Assembly (NCBI GenBank): GCA_015680685.1
Contig: MNCI01003648.1
Span: 934 to 64,933, forward strand
Direction of reading: 5' to 3'
Length of the DNA stretch: 64,000 bases
From: Gnetum montanum
Lineage: Eukaryota; Streptophyta; Gnetopsida; Gnetales; Gnetaceae
Numbering within the stretch: the stretch's first letter is position 1; the number at the start of each line of letters is the position of its first letter. Under the pieces are notes generated by a model. That model worked only from the letters and a program-made list of their open reading frames with translations. It had not been told where the DNA came from and searched no databases. The position numbers and the translations under genes are program-made. Below, piece after piece: positions 43,672-55,611 of this stretch.

Positions 43672-45375
43672 AGGAGTAATTCTCCATTCAAGTCTAACAA
43701 AGCAAATTAGTAGGTGCCCCAATAATATAGAGTGGCTTATGCTCATCCTAATGAGTATGTATCCAATTTCACCTTCATCCTACACTAAGATGAACTACTA
43801 TGGTGGTGAGACATGGAGGGATATATGGGCAAGTTAAGATCTAGGGCACAAGCATTCAAGAGAGGTCCATCACCAAGAATCAAGGGGTAGTAGAGGGCAT
43901 CGTAGGCACCATAATCATGGCCTCAATGAGCCTTTTCTCACTACCTAAAGCATGCTAAACATTGCAGAGATAGTGAGAATTCTCACAAGGCACATAAAGG
44001 ATAGTTGGATTAAGAGGCTAGACATGAAAAATATCCCTAGGTTCAAATGGGAATACAACTCAAATCTGTAGAACCATACATAGGCATTTCATGATGCTTG
44101 TGCCTTGGAAAATATAGAAAATAATAGGAAAAAGCTTAAGTTATTTCCCAAGACACTCATTAAAAAAGAAAAAAGCTAGTACTAGTCCTTGGAACCAGAA
44201 TCAATCCATAGGTGGAGTACAATGCTTGAACTGTTCAATGAAAAATATCAGACGTACTCCTGAGTATCCAACTTCAGGAGGCAGATCCAAGGATGGAAAC
44301 AAGGGATACATGAACCCTTGGATGCTGCCATGGGCCAATACTATTCTCTATTGCATAGATTTCCTAGCTATGGTTATTCTTAATAGAAGAAACTTTGCCA
44401 TATCATAGATGGACTCTGATTAGAAATGAGGAGAACTCTTGAAGTCTATACCCAAGGACGACTGTCAGAATTAAGAGTCCATTAGATCCAATGGCTAATT
44501 AAGTAGGTAGCAAAAGAAGAGGAAGAGTTGAGGAAATGCCAAAGTGTAGAAGAATACAACCACGATCCTTCCATTCACAAGAGGAAAGTCTAATTTTGTG
44601 ACAATGAGGAGGAATCATCACTTGATGAGGAGTTGAACCAAAAAACCTTACTAATTCAAAAATTTGCCTCTAAAATTTTGGCTAAGGTAGATCAATTATG
44701 GGACTCTATGGATAGCATATTTTAAGCTATCCTAAAAATTACTGAAGTGTCCAAAGGACAAAGTAGTGATAGTGACTATAGGAGGCAAAAAGAAGTTGAA
44801 CATGCTAATCAAAGGGATAAGGGCAAGATTGCTGCAGTAGAAAAATTTATGGAAATTGAATTAGATGATGATGGTGGGTGTGACATATACCAATATGAAT
44901 ATCCTAAGGGATGTTACCCCATCTTGTCACACTTACAAGAGTCAGGGGTGTATGCTCTAAATCCATGACTAGCAAAAAGGCAAGTACCTAGAAGGTTGCC
45001 TTATCCTCAAGGTAATCCCAAGCAATTCCATCAGCAACAACAATATTATCTACATAAAACTCCACCACAACCATATAAGTAGTACCAATAGTGGTAGAAA
45101 CCATAGTCATGGGCACTAGCAACACCAAGATAAAAATACCCTTACAAACAACCAAACCCATATGGGTATTACGTTCAACAACCCTTGTCTCCACATGATT
45201 CTTCCAATCACATTTCTCCTTTCCAACATCACTACTACCCTTCCAAATACTATCAAACTCATTCTCCACATTCAAGGAGGGATACCACTTTTATCCTTAT
45301 CCTCCTCCTATTCCTACACCTGTTCCTCCACCCTCAACATAGCTACCACCTACTCCATCTATATAGGATGAACTT
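43672..45375 (+). pseudogene. Gag of ATH-B
   Basis: A candidate start lies at 43675 (MSSSHRSNSPFKSNKAN). Capsid-like motifs follow at about 44085-44400 (FHDACALENIENN, KLKLFPKTLIKKEKS, SLEPESIHRWSTMLELFNEK). Downstream is an acidic part (44747-44968) ending YEYPKGCYPILSHLQESG, then a Q/P/Y-rich tail. Multiple stops and at least one frameshift are present. Confidence 0.65.
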
Positions 45376-45589
45376 CTAGCCCAATTGTAGTAATGCAGTG
45401 CTACTAGGACCATCAATCTATAACCAATTCACCAACTGAGTGGTTTAGATACTATATCATGAAAAAGACCTTTTTTCAACCCAATAGCCCATCTAAACCC
45501 TCACATACACATGCAATTAGCAATCCTTTTTCTCCATCTCCCTCTACATCTAATCCCTTTAAGTCTCCTTCAAACCAAATACTACCCAA

Positions 45590-46036
45590 AATTCATATTA
45601 TTATGCTTACTTATGTCGTATCTGATTGAATCTAGGCTGGCAACCTACCCAGGAAATTAGTTGATCTTGGGAGTCCTCTTATTTATTTACAAACTATTGG
45701 GAATGAACCATGTAAAGCTCTTCTTGATTTAGGTTTCAATGTGAACTTTATTTCTCATGAGATGTATACTGCCTAGAACCTACCATGTCTCACGAAGAGC
45801 AATATCCAATGAGAATTGGTAGACCAATCTATTACTATTCCACTGGAACTGGTAGAAGACATTGTAACCATTATCTATGGATGGTCTCATCTTACTAATT
45901 TCCTAGTAATCAAGGTTGCTAACTATAAAGGAGACTTTATAATCATTATGGAAAGGGCATGGCTAAGCACTATTGATGCAAGAATGAGCATTAGAGATCT
46001 TTCCCTAGATATATCTAACAAAAATGCATTCTAAAA
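45590..46036 (+). pseudogene. Protease of ATH-B
   Basis: The block ALLDLGFNVNFISHEMYTA carries the DLG variant of the aspartic protease active site that is typical of Athila. ELVDQSITIPLELVEDIV and IIIMERAWLSTIDARMSI complete the domain; ILGRPWL has decayed to IMERAWL. A few stops interrupt it. Confidence 0.75.
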
Positions 46037-46559
46037 GATTAAGAAGAAGTGAGTTCCATGCATTGTGTACAACAATACAGGATGCAACTGCATGCAGACA
46101 CTCTAGTCCATGAAATGAGCATCTATTTTTGCATGTAGGTAGTATGCCCCTCAAGCAAATATTCAAAGGTGTCTATATGTAGCAACCACAAAATAAGAGG
46201 GTACCTAGTGGCTAACTGTTGATCCTAAAAGTAGCCCAATGTGCATGGAACCTACTAAGATCTTGACATGCACTTATGATACAAGCATGGATGAACTAGA
46301 GAAAGTTCATCACCAACTCTCTGATAATGCAAATGATGATACCTATTGGGGAGAGTTGAAAATTCCTAGAAATTTTAAGTAAGAGCCCCTTGAGTTAAAA
46401 ACTCTACCTACTAGCATGTAATATGAAATCTTGAAAAATGGGAAGCTAGTAATAATCAATGTAAATCTTGCTTCAGAATAGAAACAGATGTTGCTAAATG
46501 TGTTTGAAAAATGGTCAACATCCTTTGCTTGGTCATATCCTGAACTCATAGGGATTGAT

Positions 46560-47170
46560 CCTAGGATATGCTAGCATCGTATCTACAATGACCTAGCCAT
46601 GAAGCCAAAAAGGTAGCCAAAAAGGCAATTGAATCTCAAATTGAAGCAAATCATCAAAGAGATAGGGTTTTTGTATTCCATTGTAGATAGTAAGTGGGTT
46701 AGTCCACTCGTGATTTTGCCAAAGAAATGTAGCAAGTGGTGGGTCTACATCGATTTTCGGCTGTTGAATATGGCAACATTCAAATATCATTTTCTATTAT
46801 TGTTTGTTGATCAGGTATTGGACACCATATCTAGGCATTGCTACTATAGTTTTCTAGATGGTTATAGTTGCTATAACCAAATCTAGATTGCACCAGAAGA
46901 CTAGGCCAAAACAACATTCACAAGTCCCTAGGGGACCTTTGCATATCGAAAAATGCCTTTTGGTCTATGTAATGCTCCTACCAGTTTTCAACACCTCGTC
47001 TTAAGCATCTTTCAACAAAAAATTGATAGTAGAGTGAAAGTCTTTATGGATGACTTCTCCACTTATGGCACTAGATTTGATCAAGCCTTGGACCGCCTTA
47101 AGCAAGTGCTAAAAAGATGTGTGGAAACAAACCTATGGCTTAATTGGCAAAAGAGCCATCTCATGGTCTA
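46560..47170 (+). pseudogene. Reverse transcriptase of ATH-B
   Basis: Motifs in order: SKWVSPLVILPKK, WWVYIDFRLLN, YYSFLDGYSCYNQI, GTFAYRKMPFGLCNAPTSFQ, and the active site VKVFMDDFSTYG (about 47038-47075), which keeps both Asp residues. WLNWQKSHLMV precedes a stop at 47169. Stops sit where the family has Gln, Trp or Arg codons. Confidence 0.85.
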
Positions 47171-47171
47171 A

Positions 47172-47860
47172 GTAGGCATTGTATTAGGATACAAAATCTC
47201 ATAAGTAAGGATTGAGGTTGATCCTAAAAAGATAAGGATCATTCCAAGAATTACCTGCCAAGCAAAAATTGTAAAAGATGTCTAGTCATTCCTTGGACAC
47301 ACTGGCTACTACCAGTGATGCATAGAGAATTTCTATAAGATTGAAAAACTTTTGGTCAAGCTAACAAAGAAATATTCTCCATTTGTTTGGACCAAGGAAT
47401 GTGAAAAATCATTCCAACAGTTGAAGGAGAAACTTGTAAAAACTCCAATTCTATAGGCACCTAACTAGTCCAGATCATTTTATGTTATGACATATGCATT
47501 AAATTATGCCTTGGGGGCTATGCTTATGTAGTTGGATGACAAGAAACATCCATATTACATCCACTACACAAGCTGAAGCATTGTGGATGCACAACTAAAC
47601 TACACCACTATAGAAAAAGAATTGATGGTAGTGGTGTTTGCTCTAGAGAAATTCAAGCACTATGTGCTTGGATATAAAGTATTTGTGCATACTGACCACA
47701 ATGCGATTCTCTTCTTGATGAATAAGCCATTGGTAATCCCTCATGTCATACAGTGGTTGGTGATCTTGCAAGAATTCAATCTTAGAATGGTATATCGAAA
47801 GGAAACTGAGAATCTGGTCACTAATCACTTGTCTTGGTAGCAATGGAACAACAAAGAGGA
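47172..47860 (+). pseudogene. RT connection and RNase H of ATH-B
   Basis: FLGHTGYYQ follows the RT. RNase H motifs include VMTYALNYALGAML, DAQLNYTTIEKELMVVVFAL, VFVHTDHNAILFLMNK and ENLVTNHLSW. Expected catalytic Asp positions are partly lost (CDAS reads TYAL). The 85-codon open part is 47583-47840. Confidence 0.8.
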
Positions 47861-47989
47861 AGAAAGCCCACTATCTAATCTATTTCCTGATGAACTCCTC
47901 TTTTCCAAGGCCATAACTAAACAATTTCCCATGAAACCTAAATGGTACGATAGCATTCTCACCTATCTTCTCACTCAAGAGATGCCATA

Positions 47990-49136
47990 AGGGTCGGACC
48001 ACCAAAAGAAACAATAATTTCTTCAGCAGGTGAAACACTTCATGGAGATCAATGGACACCTCTACAAGGTGTGCATTGAATGCTGATCAACTATGCATTC
48101 TCTAGGATGCTCATGAGGGTCCTTGTGGGGACCACTATGTTAGGAGATGCACAACCATTAAAATACTAATGGTAGGGTATTATTGGCCAACAATTTTTAG
48201 GGATGCTCACCAATTTGTCCACTCTTGTGAATGTTGCCAACAAGATAATGGAATAACTACTCGAATGAAGGGACCTCAATAGTGGATTAAACCATTAGAA
48301 CCCTTCAACATCTAGGGCATTAACATCATGGATCCCATCACATCCATGTTAAACAGAAAGGCATACATCATAGTCACTATTAACTATTGTACAAAATGGG
48401 CAAAAGCAGCAGCTATAACTGACTATACATATTCTACTACTACTCGATTTGTATAACAGAATTTTGTAAATAGGTTTGATGTGCCACAGGCATTAATTTT
48501 TGATAATGGAACCCACTTTACAGGCACTACCTTTCGAAAGCTTATGCAATTCTTAGGGGTTGAACATAACTAACAACACCCTACCACCCCTAAGCCAATG
48601 GCCAAGCTAAGATTACAAATAGGGAAATCACAAAGATCCTAATGAGAACTATTAGAAAATATAGGAGAGACTAGAGTAAAAATCTCAATGATGCCCTCTG
48701 GACCTACTACTTAACATGGAAACTCCCTATAGACTACTCTCCCTATGAGCTAGTGTACAAAAAATTACTAACTCTACCTATGACCTTGACCTTGACTTAA
48801 GTCTAGCACAAGAAAAAATATTAATGAATCTTAACCTACTAGAAGAAAACTAATTAGTGGCCCTATCATCTAACAAGTTGCACAAGGCATTTAACAAAAA
48901 TTTCCATGACCTTAGAATTAGAAAAGTCAAATTTCAACTAGGAGATAAGGTCCTCTATTAGAACCCCATACACATACCTTAATAAACTAAGTTCCATATG
49001 TTGTGGAAAGGACCTTATATCATTTATGAAAATTTTCCTTCTAGGGCCATGTTGATCTACAAACCTAAGAGCTTGAATAAGAAGTTGCTGGTCAACACAC
49101 AATAAGTCAAATCTTTCCACAAGCCTAATCAAGCCA
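47990..49136 (+). pseudogene. Integrase of ATH-B
   Basis: Read in more than one frame: INGHLYKVC, a zinc-binding remnant (HSCECCQQD, about 48220), then DPIT and YIIVTINYCTKWAKAAA. The core block ALIFDNGTHFTGTTF keeps the second Asp, and the ANGQAKITN block has Lys where the catalytic Glu stands. KVQFQLGDKVL-like sequence lies near the C-terminus. Frameshifts and many stops show it is dead. Confidence 0.75.
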
Positions 49137-50791
49137 ATGCAACAAACACCTCATCGAATGGACAACCATGCTCAATCTTTTAGATCTCCTTCTTTCAACT
49201 TAGTCATGGGGAAGATGGCCATCCATGATAACTATATAAGAAGCTCCTTATTTTTCATATATTTTTTTTTACATATTTTTGTTTTACATCTAGTTATTTT
49301 TACAACTTTTTATTTTATGTATTCTTGATCTTACACCGTTTTGTTTTTACGTTATTAATTTTTCCAATTTTTGTTTTACAACATCAGTAGTACATTTTAT
49401 TTTTCTTAAATATTTTACAATTTCTTGTATATTTTTATTTATTTTGATGTGATTTTCTTATTCAGTTTTAATAATAATGTGGCTGATTACCAACTAGGTT
49501 CAGTGTGGTTTATTTGATGTGGGCATGTGGTATCCAGTTATTTGATTGTTGGTGTTTGGATTCTAGCTTTGAATTTTATTATTGATAACTAGGATGTGGT
49601 TTCTTTTTCATGAAATAGATAGTGATTCCATGACATCCACCCATCCACAAACTCTATGGTTTTCCTTGTTCTAGAAGTATGATGTCCCTTTTTCATTAAT
49701 AAAACTTTAACAAACTTGTGACCTTGGTAGTTTTTGAACTTGGAAAGGATTCAAAGGTTTGAACAGGGTGCAAATTCAAGGGAACTTAGTACTCTTTGTA
49801 TCTTTCTACTTACTTGGGTGCATGTGTGTTTTCATGGATTTCTTACTGTTCTGTGTCAATCAATAATAGGGAGTTGAATAAGTGTTTGCATGGTGTGGTT
49901 TCCATTCCAAAAAAATGATGGGAATTCAAAGCATATCCCTTAGACAAAATAAATGGGCTACAAGCACTAGTTATGGGACTAGAAATACATGTTACCCATG
50001 CCTAAGGTCCCCTCTAACTAAGGCCCTTTCTCACTTCCTGCTTATCTTTTCTTCTTAAATACAGATCAGTGGTTATTTTGTGGAAGCACTCTTGTGTCTC
50101 AAGGGGGTGGACCAGTCTTAGAGTGGTGATGCAAAGTCACTAAACGTGATTGATTTTGGTATAGACTAAGGATAGATTTTATCAAGTCATTTAACCACAA
50201 AAGTTACAATGGACTTCATGTGACCTTAATCAAGAACTCCATTCCACTTTCTCTCTCATCCATCTATGCTTTCCATGCCTCACCTCATTACTAGTGTTCA
50301 TGTTCTTATTTGATGTCTTGGTTTGATGTGTCAAAATTCTTAGGTAATTTCTTTTGGATTTTCGTACTTAACTTTCCATAACCATTAATCATCCATGGGG
50401 TCCATGGACTCCTCATTTTGAGATTATGCAAGGGCAACAAAGGGCATGTGCTTGATTTGGGGAGGACCCACTTGCATACCTTTTGGTTGTATTAGTTAAG
50501 TTTTTTATCCTTACACATTCTCATAATCAAATCCTTTTGTGTGTCCCATCAATGACATCCAATTGTGTGCATCTTTGCAACAATTTTTAGTGAAATCCTC
50601 TTTTTATTGTTGTGAATAATTTAATCCTCTTATCCATTTCACCCTATTTTTTAGTCTTCCCACTAACACTATTAAAGAAATCAATCCAACATAATTACAA
50701 CCTATTCAAGTGTAGCTACCGATGAGACAAGGTACCTAAAAGCTATACGTGACACATTGCATACTAATTTGTGATTTTGTTGTGATTACAG
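49137..50791. other. Post-pol spacer of ATH-B
   Basis: It starts with 90 bp homologous to ATH-D (61380-61470, minus). It holds the conserved tract GGGGAGGACCCACTTGCATA (50459-50478) and ends at the conserved acceptor-like TGTGATTACAG (50781-50791). The iteron/TATA module and most of the spacer found in ATH-A and ATH-D are absent. No coding frame is convincing. Confidence 0.5.
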
Positions 50792-51117
50792 TGGAAAGCA
50801 TGAACTAGAAGAGGGATTATCTTCAAAAAGGAAGAAGCAACAACACCATGCGATGAGGATCCTTCATGATCATTGAATCTTCTCCCTTGCTCTTCAACTG
50901 CCAAAGGAGTTGGATGTCAATTTTGTCTAGATTGTTCAATTCTATTGTCATGAACACCCAATTTTGTAAAAGATTGTAAATCTATACACTTGGAAATTTA
51001 GGGTCTATATATTCTATCTGAGTCAATTTGCATGATAGTCAATAATCTCATACCTTTCTAATATTTTTTAAGAAACTTGTTCCTCCTTTTTTTCACTCGA
51101 GGATGAGTTTTCATTCA
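50792..51117 (+). other. Vestige of the ORF3 region in ATH-B
   Basis: Only about 325 bp separates the acceptor-like site from the PPT, against 2.8-3.1 kb in ATH-A and ATH-D. After the acceptor the phase reads TGGAAAGCATGAACTAG; a short K/Q-rich piece follows and then 3' UTR sharing AATAATCTCATACC with ATH-D. ORF3 is therefore deleted or was never present. Confidence 0.5.
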
Positions 51118-51132
51118 GTCGTTGGGGTACAA
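51118..51132 (+). promoter_or_regulatory. PPT region of ATH-B
   Basis: GTCGTTGGGGTACAA precedes the 3' LTR and follows the shared GAGGATGAGTTTTCATTCA box. Confidence 0.6.
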
Positions 51133-52005
51133 TGAACTGTATTTGACCTAGCTCTAATATTGGATATCCAATATTGGATACTTGATATTGAGGCCCAAGA
51201 AGAGATGTCAGATATCCGATATCGCTAGGTGTATGCCAGCCTATAAATATAGCACTTGGGCATACGATTTGTAGTAGCTTTTTTCATAGCATAGTAGAGC
51301 TCTTATAGTTTCTTTTTTCCAGAGTTAGAATATTTTCCAACAATGTGTGTGGGAACAAAGATGAGCTTTCTAATCAAACCTTCCAACACCTTGGCTAGCT
51401 TAATTATTTTGNACAATGTGTGTGGGAACAAAGATGAGCTTTCTAATCAAACCTTCCAACACCTTGGCTAGCTTAATTATTTTGTTCATGCATTTAACGT
51501 TTTGTGCAATTTCATTTAATACTACCAAGTAATTAAGCTCAAGTAGGCTAGCTACATTAAATAGTAGCTAATTAAGCACATAAGTACAACTACTTCGAAC
51601 ATGCGTATGACACTTGGTAATCCCAACAACGCTTAATGTTTGGTAACCCAACAACATTATACGTGTTCAGAATGTGCATGGAAAGTGGGATCAAATGCTT
51701 ATGTTAGGATAGTTAGATATTAATTAGCAATTATATCAGTTAAAATTTTTCATAAATTGAGTTTCAACTTCTTGTTAATCATAGAAGAATGAAATATAAA
51801 ATAATAGAAATCATGTGCCTCAATTATACTTAAACATACAATTAAGTTCCACAAGCATAGTTGAGAAGATAACGAACATCACGATTAGATTTCATGTCTT
51901 GGAACCAGTGTACTTAGGAACTTAAGGTCTATGAAATTTGACTAAATTTCACATGAACACTTGTAATTTGTATGGTTGAGCATAGGGGTACCTTTCTGCT
52001 CATCA
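51133..52005 (+). repeat. 3' LTR of ATH-B
   Basis: It pairs with 42648-43493. The iterons read GGATATCCAATATTGGATA (51170 region) and the TATA box CCTATAAATATAG is near 51240. A 71-bp unmerged contig overlap (51341-51411 = 51414-51484) surrounds the N at 51412, so the true LTR is about 72 bp shorter than it appears. Confidence 0.8.
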
Positions 52006-52249
52006 CAAACCAAGATCTACATCTTACCCTTCAAGATAGCATCACAATAAAGATCAAAATTTATCATTAAATTCCTCAATTACTTTTCATCAAAATTCAT
52101 AGTTAATTGGTTCATGCTACCACCTTAGTATCCTTACTCCTCTAGGCAACATGGACTATCCAATCCATATTTAAATCTAATTTTGAAATCTATCAAAATA
52201 AGAATTTTCTATTCATCATGACCTCATCACAACTCACTATATTTTTACT

Positions 52250-52705
52250 CTATAATATTATGACTCAAGCTCAACTCATGGTCTATACAATTTTCATCTC
52301 ATAACTAAACCACCACTCTTATTTGATTTTTTTACTATCTTTCATTGAATTCACCATAACTCATGGTTATAAACCACAACTTTACCATAACTTGTGGTAA
52401 TCCATCACAACTTATGGTCCATTTCAAAAATAAGGTAAATTAACCACAACTCATGGAACTATTATGGTGGATTAGTATGACTCATAGTTAGATCATGGTA
52501 TCCTTAAAATATTTATTCTCGCAATTTCATATATGCCATAACTTGTGGAATCCTCATGGTAATATCAGTTTTTAGAATTTCTTAATTTCTAAAGACCATG
52601 ACCTGTAATCAACTCATGATATGTATACCACAACCCATGGTTAACTCATGGTAGAATACCATAACTCATGATCAACTAGTGATGAAATATCTGACTCATG
52701 GTAAA
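52250..52705. repeat. CCATAACTCATGG palindrome array in the COP-C leader
   Basis: About fifteen degenerate copies of CCAyAACTCATGG (variants CCATAACTTGTGG, CCACAACCCATGG, ACTCATGGT) are irregularly spaced at 15-45 bp in AT-rich sequence just before gag. The core is an interrupted palindrome, CCAT...ATGG. Confidence 0.7.
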
Positions 52706-52785
52706 ATAAAAATTAATTTTTTATTCAAAATTATTTCATTTTTTTAAAGGTAAGAAGATTTAAAAATTCTCTACATTATTATAAC

Positions 52786-53580
52786 ATGAGTTGCAATAAA
52801 GAAATAGCAAAATGTCCCATTATATTCAATGGGACTCAAGACTTCATTTTGTGGAAGAAAATGATAAAAGGACTTCTTAAAGTAAATGAAGTATGGAAAG
52901 TAACAAAGCCTGTAAAACTTCTATTAAAATCACTTCAAAAGGGGACAAAAAATATAGAGAAGACCCTTTAATTAAAGAACTACTAGAAGAAGAAAACTAA
53001 AAGATAAAAGACTCACATGCAAAAATGATCATTATTTTTAATATATTAGAAAAAATAGTTGGAAGATTGTGCTTATTAAGACTACCAATGAAGAATGGGA
53101 GAGATTATGCTCAAATTATCTTAGAAATGCTAAAAATAAACATAAGAAAGAACTTTTATACAAAATTCAATTTGATAAATTAGAAATAAAGAGGGATGAC
53201 AACATTAAAGACTTTTTGTGAGGGTGTATAATATCATAAAAAACATTAATGAATTTAAATATGGCTTTACTTAATATTAGCAAATACAAAAGTTTGTTGT
53301 AGCTCTATATAATGATCCTAGATATCAAAACATAATGATAAAATTTCAACGAAATAAGAAAGTCAAACAACTCATCATTGATAACCTAGTTACCTATATT
53401 AGAACACTAGAAAGTTTGAGAATAGATAATAATAAGAAAGAGTACATTTTTAGAGCAAGTCGAGGTATAGGAGTATTTAATATGAATTATACTCAAGACC
53501 AAAGTAATCAAAACATGAAAAAGAACCTTCAAAGAGATAACAACATCAAAGGATTCATGAAGGAAGATGGAATTCTCTAG
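52786..53580 (+). pseudogene. Gag of COP-C
   Basis: The start MSCNKEIAKCPIIFNGTQDF precedes LWKKMIKGLLKVNEVWKV, which fits the copia gag (UBN2-type) opening. In another frame TNEEWERLCSNYL and ELLYKIQFDKLEIKRDD follow, then VVALYNDPRYQNIMIKF and LVTYIRTLESLRIDNN. At least two frameshifts separate the pieces. A possible Cys-rich knuckle near 53650 is too decayed to confirm. Confidence 0.7.
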
Positions 53581-53749
53581 GGTAGAGAAATGTAAAAATG
53601 TACTATTTTATTTGTTTATGAAAATTCTATAAAAGAAGACATCACATCATAGAAACATGTTGGAAGAAGAATAAGATTCAAGAAGAAGTAACAACATCAA
53701 CCTTAACTTGAAGAAAATTAATGTAAACTCAAATATTTTAATGCCAACA

Positions 53750-54010
53750 ACATGATTAAATAAAATTATTAGATCATAGATAGTGATTGTTCTAATCACA
53801 TGACATCCTACACGTCTCATCTTCTACAGTACAAACCAAGTAGAATTGGCAAGATATAAGTAGGTGATGGTAATTATCTCAATATAGGAGTTGGAAATTT
53901 CATTGTTGGATTACCTAACAACAACGTGATAGCTATCATTGATGTATTATATGTTCTAAATCTTTCAAATCCATTAATTTCAATATGACAAATGGCTAAG
54001 AAATAGCTTT
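53750..54010 (+). pseudogene. Protease of COP-C
   Basis: The block DSDCSNHMTSYTSHLL stands where copia proteases have D-S-G-C-S-x-H-M-T; the Gly is changed to Asp. IGKISVGDGNYLNI and VLYVLNLSNPLISI follow, as in copia protease. Confidence 0.7.
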
Positions 54011-54229
54011 AAAAATAGCTTCAAAGATGACTACTACATCATTAAAAAATAAAACAAAGAAGATATTATTAGAATGAAAGCTTATAAAAACAAAATCTAC
54101 TATGTGGATTGTAATAACTTTGATTGCAAATGTAACCTCATCCATGACAAAAATCAAACCATGATTTAGATTATTAATTTAGAAAATGAAATAGATGAAA
54201 ACATTCATCAAATCATCTCTAAGCATCAA

Positions 54230-55140
54230 TACTTCATAGCAAATGAAGAAGAATCCAAAACTTAACCTAAAAGACTAGGACATACTTCTTATAACGACCT
54301 AGAAAAAATGTTAAAGTTGAAGAAAGAAATAGGAATTCAAATCAAAGATACTCCTAAAGAAAAATGTGAAATTTTCATCCAAGTAAAGTAAACAAGCAAT
54401 ACTCACACCTCTCCTATACAAAGAAAAGACAAACCTCTTGAAATCCTTGACATGGATCTCATTAGACCAATGTCAATCACTTCAACAGGAGAAGCAAACT
54501 ACATTCTTGTCATAGTGGATGACTATTCAAGATATACATGGACCTACAAACTAAATCATAAATTTGAAGTAATAAGAAAATTCAAAAATTTCTATATCAT
54601 CATGAAGAACATAATAAACCTCTCAATCAAATCCATCAGATCAAATAGAGGAGAAAAATTCATCGGCAAAGACTTTGAATAATTTTGCACAAAATGAGGT
54701 ATTTTGTATCAAACTACTTATGAATGCAGTCCACAATCAAATTGTATCATAGAAAGAAAAAATAATGTTACAAGATATGATGAGATTCTTAATTTTAAGT
54801 GCCCAAATTCTAGACAATTTTTGGAGCATGGTCATGAATGTAGCAATTTACATCACTAATAGAATTATTGGCAGCAACAATGAAGAAAAATCTCTATATG
54901 AACTTTTCTATAACAAACTTCCAAATATTAATCACATGAGACTTTTGGATGTGATTATTATGTTAGAACACTAAAACAATTCACAAAAAAATTGGATCGC
55001 AAAGGAAAGAAATGCATTCTTTTAGGCTATGATACTAAGACAACTAGATACACTTAATATGACCCCATAGAGCACAAATGGTATTTTTCTCTAGATGTTA
55101 TGGACATAGAAGACAAGTTTGACATAAAATAATCCTAGCC
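54230..55140 (+). pseudogene. Integrase of COP-C
   Basis: LEILDMDLIRPM carries the first catalytic Asp. YILVIVDDYSRYTW follows. IRSNRGEKF stands where the family has S-D-x-G-x-E-F, so the second Asp is lost. IIERKNN keeps the Glu. LLGYDTKTTRYT and EHKWYFSLDV are the C-terminal copia signatures. Stops and frameshifts are numerous. Upstream (54230-54330) a GHTSYNDLEKMLKLK-like GAG-pre-integrase segment is recognisable. Confidence 0.8.
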
Positions 55141-55254
55141 TAAAAATGAAAAATTAGAGGTCCAAACCAATCCCAAAATAAGGGTACAAATAGAACAACC
55201 ATAAGAGAACATGCTATGTAGTAACTTTGAAAGAAGAACAGCTAGGTCAGATGT

Positions 55255-55611
55255 CATCAACAACATAGCATACTCAGTTTTCTCTCTAGAATCCAAAAAT
55301 CCATCACAAAAAATAAGACATGGAAACTAGTTAATAAACCAAAAGGAAAAAATATGATTAATTGCAAATGGTTATACAAAACCAAATTTATTGAAAAGGG
55401 AGAAATCATTAAACACAAGGCAAAACTAGCGGCAAGAGGCTTCAAATAAAAGAAACATATTAACTATGAGGAAATTTTCTCTCTAGTATCAAGGCTTGAA
55501 ACTATTAAACTAATTATTTCCATTTTTACACATCACAACCTCAAACTACATCAAATGGATGTAAACTCAACATTCCTAAATTACAACATCAATAAAGAAG
55601 TATATGTCTAT
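55255..55611 (+). pseudogene. Reverse transcriptase of COP-C, cut by ATH-D
   Basis: NCKWLYKTKFIEKGEI, KAKLAARGF, INYEEIFSLVSRLETIKLI and LHQMDVNSTFLNYNINKEVY are copia RT motifs, including the first catalytic Asp (in QMDV). The frame stops at the TGATGAG end of the ATH-D LTR. The presumed 5-bp target duplication is TCTAT (55607-55611); its partner is outside the window. Confidence 0.85.

Larger units (their letters stand above)
42648..52005 (+). mobile_element. ATH-B: Athila-like Ty3/gypsy element with both LTRs, no ORF3
   Basis: The order is 5' LTR (42648-43493), primer site, gag, protease, RT, RNase H, integrase, post-pol spacer, PPT and 3' LTR (51133-52005). The Athila lineage is inferred from the DLG protease, the RT block MPFGLCNAPTSFQ, FMDDFSTYG and the tRNA-Asp-like primer site. 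A clear target duplication was not found (left TGTAA, right CAAAC), so the exact ends are approximate. Confidence 0.85.
52006..55611 (+). mobile_element. COP-C: Ty1/copia element, leader to RT, truncated
   Basis: Gag, protease, integrase and RT are in copia order (integrase before RT). The 3' half is cut by ATH-D within RT at 55611. The 5' LTR is not proven; it may lie left of ATH-B. All frames are decayed. Confidence 0.8.
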
